From assembly GCA_963762735.1 (NCBI GenBank), contig CAVXMG010000019.1, forward strand, positions 310,001 to 374,000: a stretch of DNA of 64,000 nucleotides, written 5' to 3'. A program made the position numbers and the translations under genes. The stretch's first letter is position 1. Each line of letters begins with the position of its first letter. The notes beneath the pieces are model-generated. The model did no database searches. It was not told the DNA's origin and saw nothing but the letters and a program-made list of their open reading frames with translations. Below are positions 27,060 through 35,369 of the stretch, piece by piece. Origin of the DNA: DASXKD01 sp963762735. GTDB taxonomy: Bacteria; Actinomycetota; Actinomycetes; Streptosporangiales; Streptosporangiaceae.

Positions 27060-27986
27060 TCAGGCGGCGACCGGAGCGCGGGCGAGTGCGAGCCTGAGCT
27101 TGTCCAGGTCCTCGGGCGGTGATTCGAGCAACGGCAGCCGGACGGTCGCGTGCTCCAGGATCCCGAGCTCGGCCAGGGCACCCTTGGCCATGATCGGGCC
27201 TTGGGAGGTCCGCATGATGGCGTCGACGAGCGGCACGAGGGATCTGTTGATGGCCCGGGCGCGGGGCAGGTCCCCGCGCCCGACGGCCGAAATCAGCTCC
27301 GCGATCTGGGCCGGGGCCACGTTGGCGACCACGCTCACGACACCGCTCGCTCCCGCCGCCAGGTAGGGCAGGATCAGCTCGTCGATGCCGCAGTAGTAGG
27401 CCAGGTCCGTCTCGGCCATCACGGCAACCGCCTCGAACAGGTCGCCCTTGGCGTCCTTCACGGCCCTCACCCTCGGGTGGCGGCCCAGCTCGATCAGAGC
27501 CGCCGCGCTGAACTGGGTGCCGGTGCGGTGCGGGACGTCGTAGAGCATGACCGGCAGGGCGGTGGCATCGGCCACGGCGAGGCCGTGCGCGACGACGCCG
27601 GCCTGCGTGGGCCGGGAGTAGTACGGCGCGACCAGGAGCAGCGCGTCGGCCTCCGCGTCTTCGGCCTGGCGGGCCTGGCCGACGCTGCAGGCGGTGTCGT
27701 TGGTGCCCACCCCGGCGATCACCCGGGCCCGTCCCCGGGCCCGCCGCGCGACCGTCGTGATCAGCTCGGCGGTCTCCGCTGGCGTCAGGGTCGGGGACTC
27801 GCCCGTCGTGCCGGCCACGACGAGCCCGTCGCACCCGGCGGCCAGCAGGTAGTCGACCAGGCGGGTGACCGCGTCCCGGCTCACGCGGCCGTCGGGGCGC
27901 ATCGGCGTGACCATGGCCACCAGGCTGGATCCGAACTGGGCGGCGTTCTTGTCACGAGCGGCGTCGTGGTCATGAGGGGGTGTCAT
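27060..27986 (-). CDS. dapA: 4-hydroxy-tetrahydrodipicolinate synthase family protein
   Basis: A class I aldolase-type barrel of 308 residues. It has the pyruvate-binding GTTGES motif at 59-64, Tyr149 in LYDVPHRTGT and the Schiff-base Lys177 in RAVKDAKGD, all the residues that define the DHDPS family. True DapA condenses pyruvate with aspartate semialdehyde for lysine and diaminopimelate. Related enzymes act on other pyruvate adducts, so the role is probable rather than certain. A LysR gene is divergent 73 bases away, which is unusual for housekeeping dapA and hints at regulated, possibly catabolic use. Confidence 0.8.
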   Translation of the reverse strand: MTPPHDHDAARDKNAAQFGSSLVAMVTPMRPDGRVSRDAVTRLVDYLLAAGCDGLVVAGTTGESPTLTPAETAELITTVARRARGRARVIAGVGTNDTACSVGQARQAEDAEADALLLVAPYYSRPTQAGVVAHGLAVADATALPVMLYDVPHRTGTQFSAAALIELGRHPRVRAVKDAKGDLFEAVAVMAETDLAYYCGIDELILPYLAAGASGVVSVVANVAPAQIAELISAVGRGDLPRARAINRSLVPLVDAIMRTSQGPIMAKGALAELGILEHATVRLPLLESPPEDLDKLRLALARAPVAA

Positions 27987-28059
27987 GGCCTCATCCTCGG
28001 CGCACCGCAAAGATGCGGTCTAGCGATGCTTTTTCGCGAATATTACGTAGCCTGGCTGC

Positions 28060-28962
28060 ATGATTGAGGTGGGAGCGCTCCGCGCCCTCTGCTCGGTGGC
28101 GGCGCTGGGCACCATCGCCGCCGCGGCTCAGGACCTGGACTTCACCCCGTCGGCGGTGTCTCAGCAGATCAAGCGCCTGGAGCACCAGGTCGGCGTGCCG
28201 CTGCTGGCGACGGCGGGACGAGGCGTCGTCCTGACGCCCGCGGGCCAGGCGCTGGCCGACACGGCCGCAGACGTCTTTGAATCCCTGGAACGCAGCGCCG
28301 AGGCGGCCCGGTCCGCCGCGGACGGCCGCCCCTCCGGGGTGCTCCGCGTGGCGGCGTTCTCCACCGCGATCCGGGGCCTGCTCGCCCCGCGACTGCCAGC
28401 CCTGGCGTCCCGCTGCCCCGACCTGCGCCTCGCGATCACCGAACACGACCCGGACCAGGCCGTGCACGCCATCACCGCTGGCGCCGCCGAGCTGGCCATC
28501 ATCCACGACGCCGACGGCCTCCCGCCCCCGGTGCCCGCCTCGCTGACCCAACTGCCACTGCACACCGACGTCGGCGACCTGGTGCTGCACCGCTCGCACC
28601 ACCTCGCGGCCGCGGGCACCGTCTCCGGCCGCGACCTCGCCGGTCACACCTGGGTGACGAGCCCGCCGGGCACCGTGTGCCACCAGTGGTTCCAGCGCCT
28701 GCTGGCCGGCCAGCCCGGCCAGCCCGACGTCCGGCACCTGATCGGCGACTTCGCCACCCAGCTCGCCCTAGTCGCCACCGGCGAGGTCATCGCCCTCATC
28801 CCGCGCCTCGCGCGGCCCCCGCTCGGGGACAGCCTCGTCGTCCGCCCCCTCGACCCGCCGCCGGTGCGCCAGGTCACTGCGGTCTGGCGGCGCAGCGCGG
28901 ACGCCAGCCCGGCGATCAAAGCCGTCGTCAGCGAACTTGCCACCACCAACGGCCACCCCTAG
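28060..28962 (+). CDS. LysR-family transcriptional regulator
   Basis: A 300-residue regulator. The winged helix-turn-helix reads LRALCSVAALGTIAAAAQDL, then PSAVSQQIKRLEHQVGVPLL at residues 5-60, followed by a periplasmic-binding-protein-like effector domain (GVLRVAAFSTAIRGLLAP onwards). It is divergent from the dapA-like gene with a short shared promoter region, the usual LysR layout, so that gene is the likeliest target. The inducer is unknown. Confidence 0.88.
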   Translation: MIEVGALRALCSVAALGTIAAAAQDLDFTPSAVSQQIKRLEHQVGVPLLATAGRGVVLTPAGQALADTAADVFESLERSAEAARSAADGRPSGVLRVAAFSTAIRGLLAPRLPALASRCPDLRLAITEHDPDQAVHAITAGAAELAIIHDADGLPPPVPASLTQLPLHTDVGDLVLHRSHHLAAAGTVSGRDLAGHTWVTSPPGTVCHQWFQRLLAGQPGQPDVRHLIGDFATQLALVATGEVIALIPRLARPPLGDSLVVRPLDPPPVRQVTAVWRRSADASPAIKAVVSELATTNGHP

Positions 28963-29044
28963 ACATCAGCCCCACGACCGCCACGATGTCAGCACCGCCC
29001 GAGGCGCCGGGAAGAGTGGTTGCGCGGCCCGTAGAGTCGGCGGC

Positions 29045-29833
29045 GTGGAGAATACCGAGGCACTGCTCGCCGCGTTCGACGCGCAGGCCAGGGCCCAGCC
29101 GCCGGACCCGCCCGCCGGCGTGTGGCATGAAGCCGACGGCCCGTTGCTGCGCGTGGTGGGCCAGGAGCGCGGCTTCATCAGCGCGCCGCGGGATACCGGA
29201 GTCCGGGGTAGCGACCTTGACCGGCTGATCGCCCGGCAGCGGGACTACTTCGCCGCCCGTGGCGAGGCGGTCGAATGGAAGACCTACGGATACGACGAAC
29301 CGGCCGACCTGCCCGACCGGCTCCGCGCCGCGGGCTTCATGCCTGAGGACCCCGAGACGGTGGTCGTCGCGCTCACCACGGCCATAGCGGCCGAGCCCGT
29401 GCTGCCCGACGGCGTGGTGCTGCGGCAGGTCACCGCCGATGCGGACATGCGCCGGATCGCCGCCATGGAGTCGGAGGTGTGGCACCTCGACCGGGCCTGG
29501 ACCGGTGAGCACCTGATCCGCCAGGTCGCAGCCACGCCGGACGACTACATCGTGCTGACCGCCGAGGCCGCCGGGCAGGTGGTCGCGGCCGGCTGGGTCG
29601 AGTTCCATCCCGGCTCCCAGTTCGCCGGCCTGTGGGGCGGCGCGACCCTGCGGCAGTGGCGCGGCCGGGGCATCTACCGCGCACTGGTCGCGCGCCGTGC
29701 CCAGCTCGCCGCCGCCAGGGAGGTGCCCTACCTGCAGGTAGACGCCTCCAGCGACAGCGCCCCGATCCTGCGCCGCCTCGGCTTCCAGGCCCTCACCACC
29801 ACGACCCCGTACGTCTGGACCCCGAAGCCCTAG
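29045..29833 (+). CDS. GNAT family N-acetyltransferase
   Basis: A 262-residue protein. The N-terminal part (EWKTYGYDEPADLPDRLRAAGF) resembles the degenerate half of two-domain GNATs. The C-terminal half has a full acetyl-CoA site, WGGATLRQWRGRGIYRALVA, with the RxxGxG/A-type loop, then PILRRLGFQALTTTTPYVW. It transfers an acetyl group from acetyl-CoA to an unknown amine. GTG 29045 precedes the conserved sequence; the frame is open further upstream without similarity. About 190 bases without recognisable features follow it. Confidence 0.82.
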   Translation: MENTEALLAAFDAQARAQPPDPPAGVWHEADGPLLRVVGQERGFISAPRDTGVRGSDLDRLIARQRDYFAARGEAVEWKTYGYDEPADLPDRLRAAGFMPEDPETVVVALTTAIAAEPVLPDGVVLRQVTADADMRRIAAMESEVWHLDRAWTGEHLIRQVAATPDDYIVLTAEAAGQVVAAGWVEFHPGSQFAGLWGGATLRQWRGRGIYRALVARRAQLAAAREVPYLQVDASSDSAPILRRLGFQALTTTTPYVWTPKP

Positions 29834-30022
29834 CCTCCGCCGAGCCCCTGCCGGCCCGACGACCCGCACCACCAATCGCGGGGTTCCGGGGGCCCAGAAG
29901 ATGGACAGCACCAGGAGCAATGCTCGATAGTGACCTCGATATCAACGATGATCAGCCCGACGTCCGCGCCAGCGGTGGCCTCACATCGGTGCCGGCCGGC
30001 GCTCGGAAAGGAGCCGCCCGCC

Positions 30023-30886
30023 ATGGCCGAGAGCGAACTGTTCGAAAGGGGCCTTCAAGCGCGGCGGGATGTCCTGGGCGCTGAGTACGTCGACGCCAAC
30101 CTCGCCGACACCGACGAGTTCATGATGGCCTTCCAGCGCGTCGTGACCGAGTGGGCGTGGGGGTACGCCTGGAGCAGGCCAGGCCTGGATCGCAAGACAC
30201 GCAGCATGCTGAATCTCGCGATCTTGACAGCACTCGGGCGGCCCGACGAGCTGGGCATCTACGTCAAGGGCGCGCTCACGACAGGCGTAACGGTCGACGA
30301 GATCAAGGAAATACTGATCCACGCCACCGTGTACTGCGGCACACCAGCCGGGCGCCAGGCATTCCGGGCAGTGCACGAGGCTCTCCTGGCCGAGGGCGCG
30401 CTGCGCCGGCCCAGCGAGCACCTAGAACCCAGGCCCGACCCCGCTGCCCTAGCTTCGCGGCGGGAGCTCTTGGAGGGCCCAGGCGTTGCCGTCAGGGTCG
30501 GCGAAGAACACGAAACGTCCCCACGGCTGCTCGTCGATCTCGGTGGCCTCGACGCCGTGGTCGATCAGGTGCTTGCGGGCTGCGGCGGCATCGTCCACCA
30601 CGATCTGGATGCCCTTCTGCGACCCCGGCGGCATTGCGGTGATGCCGCTGCCGAGCACCACGGAGCACGCCGATCCAGGCGGGGTGAGCTGCACGAACCG
30701 CAGCGACTCGTTCACCTGGTGGTCATGGTCGGCGTGAAAGCCCACCTGATCGACATAGAAGGACTTCGCCCGGTCGACATCGGTCACCGGGATGGCCACA
30801 AGCTCGATCTTCCAGTCCATGCTTGGAGCCTATGCAGAGGGTCTGACAGTCTCGGGCATGCCATGGCCTGGTATCTGTGGGGGTAG
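30023..30886 (+). CDS. carboxymuconolactone decarboxylase-like protein (native stop apparently lost)
   Basis: The first 130 or so residues match the PcaC/4-carboxymuconolactone decarboxylase family: FERGLQARRDVLGAEYVD, the DRKTRSMLNLAILTALGR helix, and EIKEILIHATVYCGTPAGRQ with the usual Cys and His. PcaC decarboxylates 4-carboxymuconolactone in protocatechuate breakdown; many relatives have other roles. The recognisable part ends near 30425. The frame then stays open to 30886 across the opposite-strand VOC gene, so the last 150 residues are almost certainly not real and a base shift has probably removed the stop. An AAAGGAG site precedes ATG 30023. Confidence 0.7.
   Translation: MAESELFERGLQARRDVLGAEYVDANLADTDEFMMAFQRVVTEWAWGYAWSRPGLDRKTRSMLNLAILTALGRPDELGIYVKGALTTGVTVDEIKEILIHATVYCGTPAGRQAFRAVHEALLAEGALRRPSEHLEPRPDPAALASRRELLEGPGVAVRVGEEHETSPRLLVDLGGLDAVVDQVLAGCGGIVHHDLDALLRPRRHCGDAAAEHHGARRSRRGELHEPQRLVHLVVMVGVKAHLIDIEGLRPVDIGHRDGHKLDLPVHAWSLCRGSDSLGHAMAWYLWG
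30449..30820 (-). CDS. VOC family (glyoxalase/bleomycin-resistance fold) protein
   Basis: A 123-residue single-domain VOC protein with two beta-alpha-beta-beta-beta modules: VAIPVTDVDRAKSFYVDQVGF at the N-terminus and WGRFVFFADPDGNAWALQE at the C-terminus. Metal ligands of this fold (a His/Glu near the end of each module) are present in part; the final Glu in ALQE is typical. Substrate is unknown. It is convergent with the carboxymuconolactone-decarboxylase-like gene, whose over-long frame runs through it on the other strand. Confidence 0.85.
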   Translation of the reverse strand: MDWKIELVAIPVTDVDRAKSFYVDQVGFHADHDHQVNESLRFVQLTPPGSACSVVLGSGITAMPPGSQKGIQIVVDDAAAARKHLIDHGVEATEIDEQPWGRFVFFADPDGNAWALQELPPRS

Positions 30887-30896
30887 GGAGGAGCCT

Positions 30897-31901
30897 GTGG
30901 AGCCAGTCCGGGCGTTGCGGCAGATCGCGTTCGAGCTTGAGCGGGCCGGCGCGCCGACCTACCGGGTGCGGGCCTTCCGCCGGGCCGCCCAGGTGATCGC
31001 CGGCCTGGGCACGGCGGAGCTGGACCGGCGCATCCGCGAGGGCACCCTGGAAGCGCTCCCGGGGATCGGCAAGACCACCGCCGAGGTCGTCACCCAGGCA
31101 GCGGCCGGCCAGCAGCCGGAGTACCTGGCCAGGGCGCTCGCCGAGGCGCCGGCCACGGAGCACAGCGCCTTGCGGGCGGCGCTGCGCGGTGACTGCCACA
31201 CCCATTCGGACTGGTCCGACGGCGGCAGCCCGCCGGACGAGATGGCCGAGGCGGCCCGCGACCTCGGGCACGAGTGGATCGCGCTGACCGACCACTCACC
31301 CCGGCTGACCGTGGCCAGCGGGCTGTCCGCGGAGCGCCTGGAAGAGCAACTCGAGCTGGTCGACCGGCTAAACACCAAGCTGGCCCCGTTCCGCATCCTG
31401 ACCGGGATCGAGGTGGACATCCTCGACGACGGCTCCCTCGACCAGTCGCAGGACCTGCTCGGCAGGCTCGACGTGGTGGTGGCCAGCGTGCATTCCCAGC
31501 TGCGGATGCCCGCCGGGCCGATGACCGCCCGGATGGTCGCCGCGGTGTCCAATCCGCACGTGGACGTGCTCGGCCACTGCACCGGCCGCCTGCTCGGCGG
31601 GCGCGGCGGCCGTGGCCGGCCCGAGTCGGCGTTCGACCCGGAGCAGGTGTTCGCCGCCTGCAGTGACCACGGTGTCGCGGTGGAGATCAACAGCCGGCCG
31701 GAACGCCGCGACCCGCCCGGCCGGTTGCTGCGCCTGGCCATCGACATGGGCTGCCTGTTCACCATCGACAGTGACGCGCACGCACCCGGCCAGCTCGACT
31801 GGCTCGGCTACGGCTGCGCCCGCGCCGAGAACATGGGCATTCCCCCGGGGCGGATCCTCAACAGCCTCCCCGCGGACGGCTTTCTCGCGCGCAATCGTTA
31901 G
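30897..31901 (+). CDS. PHP-domain metal-dependent phosphoesterase with N-terminal HhH
   Basis: The N-terminal 75 residues resemble the helix-hairpin-helix region of PolX-type proteins (GTLEALPGIGKTTAEVV). From residue 98 the PHP domain begins with GDCHTHSDWSDGG (His101 and His103 as metal ligands), then LTDHSPRL, GIEVDILDDG, VVVASVHSQ, and the final TIDSDAH. There is no nucleotidyl-transferase part, so it is not a full PolX polymerase. It is likely a trinuclear metal phosphoesterase acting on nucleotides or DNA ends, substrate unproven. GTG 30897 has a GGGAGGAG site. Confidence 0.85.
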   Translation: MEPVRALRQIAFELERAGAPTYRVRAFRRAAQVIAGLGTAELDRRIREGTLEALPGIGKTTAEVVTQAAAGQQPEYLARALAEAPATEHSALRAALRGDCHTHSDWSDGGSPPDEMAEAARDLGHEWIALTDHSPRLTVASGLSAERLEEQLELVDRLNTKLAPFRILTGIEVDILDDGSLDQSQDLLGRLDVVVASVHSQLRMPAGPMTARMVAAVSNPHVDVLGHCTGRLLGGRGGRGRPESAFDPEQVFAACSDHGVAVEINSRPERRDPPGRLLRLAIDMGCLFTIDSDAHAPGQLDWLGYGCARAENMGIPPGRILNSLPADGFLARNR

Positions 31902-31973
31902 CGGTGGGGTGCGTAACGCAAAATATCTGGCATATTGCCTATTGCGCAGATTTGCTGCCGTATCCGCGTAAAC

Positions 31974-32014
31974 TTGACGCCAACAGCGTGCGTCTTTTAT
32001 TTGCTAATTAGCAA
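31974..32014 (+). promoter_or_regulatory. candidate promoter with a 14-bp palindrome in an AT-rich leader
   Basis: Between 31905 and 32066 the base composition drops sharply. A TTGACG box at 31974-31979 and a TATTTG box at 31998-32003 are 18 bases apart. The perfect palindrome TTGCTAATTAGCAA (32001-32014) overlaps the -10 box and could be an operator. The downstream gene is the FemAB-like transferase. Confidence 0.5.
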
Positions 32015-32066
32015 GTTTTCGCACATAGCGTCACGGCAGGAAGAACCCGGGGGGGTTTCTGGCACC

Positions 32067-33215
32067 ATGACGGTTACGCGCACCGGTGCGCGTTGGGGTG
32101 GGACTACGCAGGCGGGCACGCGCGCCCGGGACATGCGCTGGCAGGGGCGCCCGGTACGGGTGACGACGCCCGTGCCCGCCGAGGTCTGGCAGTCCGTGGC
32201 CAGCGCCGACCCTTCAACGATGCCCTTTCAGACGCCCATCTGGCGGGACTGCGTCTGCGCGGGCAGCCGATGGCGCGACGCCAGCCGGCTTTACGAGCTG
32301 CCTGATGGGCGGCAGCTTGTCCTGATGGCTGCCCGCAGGAGCATCCCGGGGCTGCCCGCGGTCGAGGCGTCCTGGCCGCATGGCTGGGGCACCGGTGGCG
32401 TGCTGGCACCCGGCGGGGTGCGCCCGGACGAGGTGGACCTGGTGTGCGCCGACATCGCCGCGCACCGCGTCCTCAGCGCGACCGTGCGGCCCGCCTTCGG
32501 CGCGGCACCGGCCTGGTCACAGGCGCGGCACGGCACCTCCGCGATAGCCCGCGAGGTGCACGTCGCCTACCTGGAGAAGCCATTCGAGGACTACTGGGCG
32601 CACTCGGTGCCGGCAAAGGTACGGAGCAGCATCCGCCGCGCCCAGCGGCACCTGGAACAGGCCGGGATCGTCATCACCGCCGGTAACACCCCGGAACTCG
32701 TCCGGGCCTTCTACGACACCTACCTGAAGTGGGCCGGCTGGCGGGCCAGGCAGCGGAAGGTCCCGCTGGCCCTGGCCAGGTGGCAGGCCCGGCGGGCGGA
32801 GCCGTTCGCGAAGTTCGCGACCGTGGCAGAAAAGCTGGGCGGCGACTGCCACGTTCAGGTCGCCTGGCAGGACAACCAGGCCGTCGGCGCGGCGATCTCC
32901 CTGCACACCGGCGGCAGCGCGGTCGGCTGGCGGCTGTATGCCGACCGGTCGCTCCCGGCCCGCTACCGGCTGACCGAGGTCCTGATCGCGGAGAGCCTGC
33001 GCCACGCGTGCGAGGCCGGCTGCCAGTACCTCGAAATGGGGGAATCCGGCGGCAAGGAGAACCTGGCGAGCATCAAGTCACGTTACGGCGGCACGGCCTT
33101 CCCGCTGGCCGAGTACTACTACGAGCGGATACCGCTGTCGCCGGCCAGGGCAGCCTTCCAGTCGGCGCGCAAGCGCGCCGAGGAGTTCGTCGTCGCCCGC
33201 ACTTCGCGCCGCTGA
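32067..33215 (+). CDS. GNAT-fold transferase of the FemAB/BioF2-like type
   Basis: A 382-residue protein with two GNAT-like halves. The second half shows HSVPAKVRSSIRRAQRHLEQ, then FYDTYLKWAGWRARQRK, and WQDNQAVGAAISLHTGGSAV. It ends YLEMGESGGKENLASIKSRYGG. These features mark the Acetyltransf_6/FemAB-like group, whose members add amino acids to lipid II or attach acyl groups in cell-envelope pathways. The substrate is unknown. ATG 32067 follows an unusual AT-rich leader with a palindrome, which suggests specific regulation. It is convergent with the nucleoside hydrolase gene. Confidence 0.75.
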   Translation: MTVTRTGARWGGTTQAGTRARDMRWQGRPVRVTTPVPAEVWQSVASADPSTMPFQTPIWRDCVCAGSRWRDASRLYELPDGRQLVLMAARRSIPGLPAVEASWPHGWGTGGVLAPGGVRPDEVDLVCADIAAHRVLSATVRPAFGAAPAWSQARHGTSAIAREVHVAYLEKPFEDYWAHSVPAKVRSSIRRAQRHLEQAGIVITAGNTPELVRAFYDTYLKWAGWRARQRKVPLALARWQARRAEPFAKFATVAEKLGGDCHVQVAWQDNQAVGAAISLHTGGSAVGWRLYADRSLPARYRLTEVLIAESLRHACEAGCQYLEMGESGGKENLASIKSRYGGTAFPLAEYYYERIPLSPARAAFQSARKRAEEFVVARTSRR

Positions 33216-33241
33216 CGCCGTCCCGGCACCCGGGCGGGCGA

Positions 33242-34198
33242 TCAGCCGGCGTCCATGGCGGCGGCGGTGCGGTGCAGCGCGCCGACCACCATGTCCCAGA
33301 ACCCCGCGGCATCGACGGACATCGCCACCAGCGCGTTGTGCGCGTCCGCGCCGAAGTCGGTCACGGTCATGCCCGCCGTCCACCGGCCCTGCGTTTCCAC
33401 CTCGACCTGGGCCGGCCGGCAGCCGAACAGGCCGGGGGCGGCGACCAGGGCGAGCGCGCAGACGTCGTGCACCGGCTGGCCAGCCGCGTCGGCCAGGCTC
33501 TGGTAGCCGCGCAGCCCCGGCAGCAGCAGTTCGTCGCTCAGCCTGCCCAGCGGCCGCAGCCGGTCCCTGACCTCGGCGGTGGCCAGGGCCTGGTGGGTCA
33601 CGTCCAGCCCGGCCATGGTCACCCGCCAGCCCGCGGCGAACACGATCGCCGCGGCCTCGGGGTCGCACCAGATGTTGAACTCGGCCGCCGGGGTGACGTT
33701 CCCCCGGCTCGCCGAGCCGCCCATGATGACGAAGTCGGCGACCTGGGTGACCAGCGGCGGATGACGGCGGACCGCCAGGGCGATGTTGGTCAGCGGGCCG
33801 GTCGCGACCAGGGTCACCTCGCCGGGTGCGGCCGCGATCCGTTCGATGAGGAAGTCGACCGCGTGGGCGGCCACAGGCTGGCCGCGCGGCGCGGGCAGGC
33901 TGGCGGTGCCGAGGCCGGTCTCGCCGTGCACGTCGTGCGCGTCGGTGAACGGGCGCAGCAGCGGCACCGGGCTGCCCGCCGCGACGGGCACATCTTTCCG
34001 GCCGAGGAACTCCAGCACGGCCAGCGCGTTGCCGGTGGTCCGGTCCAGGCCGACGTTGCCCGCCACCGTGGTGACGCCGCAAAGCTCCAGGCCCGGGTGC
34101 CCGCAGCCGAACGCGATCGCGAACGCATCGTCGATGCCAGGGTCGCAGTCGAGAATTACCTTCCGCGGCGCCGCCTGTGACGGTGGCGGCGCACTCAC
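33242..34198 (-). CDS. nucleoside hydrolase (inosine-uridine preferring type)
   Basis: Hydrolyses ribonucleosides to base and ribose for salvage. The calcium-binding motif ILDCDPGIDD lies at residues 15-24. VATGPLTNIALAVRRHP and the GNVTPAAEFNIWCDPEAA substrate loop follow, and the last ligand is in PVHDVCALALVA. The length of 318 residues is normal. Its ATG overlaps the stop of the small upstream gene by four bases, so the two are translationally coupled. It is convergent with the FemAB-like gene. Confidence 0.9.
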   Translation of the reverse strand: MSAPPPSQAAPRKVILDCDPGIDDAFAIAFGCGHPGLELCGVTTVAGNVGLDRTTGNALAVLEFLGRKDVPVAAGSPVPLLRPFTDAHDVHGETGLGTASLPAPRGQPVAAHAVDFLIERIAAAPGEVTLVATGPLTNIALAVRRHPPLVTQVADFVIMGGSASRGNVTPAAEFNIWCDPEAAAIVFAAGWRVTMAGLDVTHQALATAEVRDRLRPLGRLSDELLLPGLRGYQSLADAAGQPVHDVCALALVAAPGLFGCRPAQVEVETQGRWTAGMTVTDFGADAHNALVAMSVDAAGFWDMVVGALHRTAAAMDAG

Positions 34199-34389
34199 GC
34201 GGCCATGCCAGCATCACGGAGGAGCGCTTCGACCCGGCCGTAGATATCGCGCAACTGATCGGGGGTGGCGTCCGCCCTGATCGCTGCGATCAGCGGGTGC
34301 CCGCCGTGCATGGCCTGCTGCAACAGGGCCCGGACGGCAACCGCCTGCCCTGGCGTCCATTCGTCGGGGACGGAGATCTCGATCGTCAT
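34195..34389 (-). CDS. small conserved-looking protein coupled to the nucleoside hydrolase
   Basis: A 64-residue protein starting MTIEISVPDEWTPGQAVAVR, predicted to be two or three helices (ALLQQAMHGGHPLIAAIRAD and DQLRDIYGRVEALLRDAG). No motif is recognised and no membrane segment is present. Its last codon overlaps the start of the nucleoside hydrolase by four bases (ATGA), and a CTGGAGGAG ribosome site precedes ATG 34389. Co-translation suggests an accessory role, otherwise unknown. The 188 bases upstream of it hold nothing I can recognise. Confidence 0.6.
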   Translation of the reverse strand: MTIEISVPDEWTPGQAVAVRALLQQAMHGGHPLIAAIRADATPDQLRDIYGRVEALLRDAGMAA

Positions 34390-34577
34390 GTCTCCTCCAG
34401 GCCCTCTAGCCCAGCGAGCCGCGGCTGCCTGCGGCCCGGATCCCCAGCCGCAGTCCTGGCCGCGGCTGCCGGGTACCGCCTGCCGCACCTCGACACGGAA
34501 TCATTGGCCGGTCAGGGACAATTCTATCGCCGGCCGCGGTCCGCGCCGGACGGTCCTGGCCGGGGCCGGGGCCGGGA

Positions 34578-35120
34578 TCAGCCGGTGGCGTTCAGCCAGC
34601 GGACCGGCGCGCCGTCCGCGGCGCACCGGAACGGTTCCAGCTCGTAGTCCCATGGTTCGCCAAGCAGCCGGGAAAGCTCCTCTTCCAGCGCGCCCGGCGC
34701 ATCCCAGCTCTCGGCACCGCCATGAGCCATGCGCGCGGCACCGGCCGGAGCGGCCGCCACCGTCATCGCTGCCCGGAGCCGGTTCTCGGGCACCAGGATG
34801 TCGCCGTTCGCCATCGTGACGGCCGAGAACACGCCCAGCGCGGGCGTGTAGCTGAACCGCATGGCGTCGCAGCCCGGGCTGGCTTCCTCGGTGACCTCGA
34901 AACGCAGCCGGTTCCAGCCTGCCAGCGCGGAGGTGATCTCCCCCGCCATGCCGGGCTGGCCCTGCCAGTCAAGCTCAGCCCGGAGCATGCCGGGCGCGGC
35001 GGGCTGGCTTACCCATGGCATGCTCACAGGCACACCGAGGACCCCGGCAGCCGCCCATTCCACATGGGGACTGAGCGCCGGGGGCGCGGAATGTACGTGC
35101 AGAACACCGCGAACGGTCAC
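34578..35120 (-). CDS. DUF3145 family protein
   Basis: About 180 residues starting VRGVLHVHSAPPALSPHVEW after GTG 35120, with the conserved ELDWQGQPGMAGEITSALAGW, RFEVTEEASPGCDAMRFSYT and a final EPWDYELEPFRCAADGAPV. DUF3145 is an actinobacterial family of unknown function, usually found near fatty-acid synthesis genes; here it is about 8 kb from the fab operon. An open frame to 35252 upstream has no similarity. The gene is divergent from the replication-relaxation module. Confidence 0.85.
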   Translation of the reverse strand: MTVRGVLHVHSAPPALSPHVEWAAAGVLGVPVSMPWVSQPAAPGMLRAELDWQGQPGMAGEITSALAGWNRLRFEVTEEASPGCDAMRFSYTPALGVFSAVTMANGDILVPENRLRAAMTVAAAPAGAARMAHGGAESWDAPGALEEELSRLLGEPWDYELEPFRCAADGAPVRWLNATG

Positions 35121-35268
35121 CCTGGCCTCCCTGCGTGCGGACGAGGTGCGTCTTCCCCAACGACCTCGGCTCCGCCGCCGGCCGACCCAGATGCCCGGCT
35201 CTCGCGACATGCTGCCGCTAGCACTCCTCTTCGGATTGTGCCTCACGACCACCGCCCGGCGCTACCAC

Positions 35269-35346
35269 TTACCGCGTGTCGGACCGCCATTGCCGCGCGC
35301 CGGGCCGCCATTTTGCCGTGTGTCGCCTGACACTTACCGTGTGTCG
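35269..35346 (+). repeat. four direct 13-bp repeats at 21-23 bp spacing (iteron-like)
   Basis: TTACCGCGTGTCG (35269), TTGCCGCGCGCCG (35290), TTGCCGTGTGTCG (35313) and TTACCGTGTGTCG (35334) follow each other with start-to-start distances of 21, 23 and 21. Each is preceded by a CCAC/CCA/ACAC-type extension. The array ends 23 bases before the start of a replication-relaxation gene. Phased direct repeats of this kind are typical of plasmid iterons or a cooperative operator. Confidence 0.7.
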
Positions 35347-35369
35347 CGCTGTCGTGGTGTAGTGGACTC

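Noticed and set aside
30887..31901. full PolX DNA polymerase
   Set aside because: The HhH and PHP parts are present but there is no nucleotidyl-transferase palm domain.
35269..35346. CRISPR array
   Set aside because: The four 13-bp repeats are too short and too close for CRISPR and no cas gene is present; iterons or an operator fit better.
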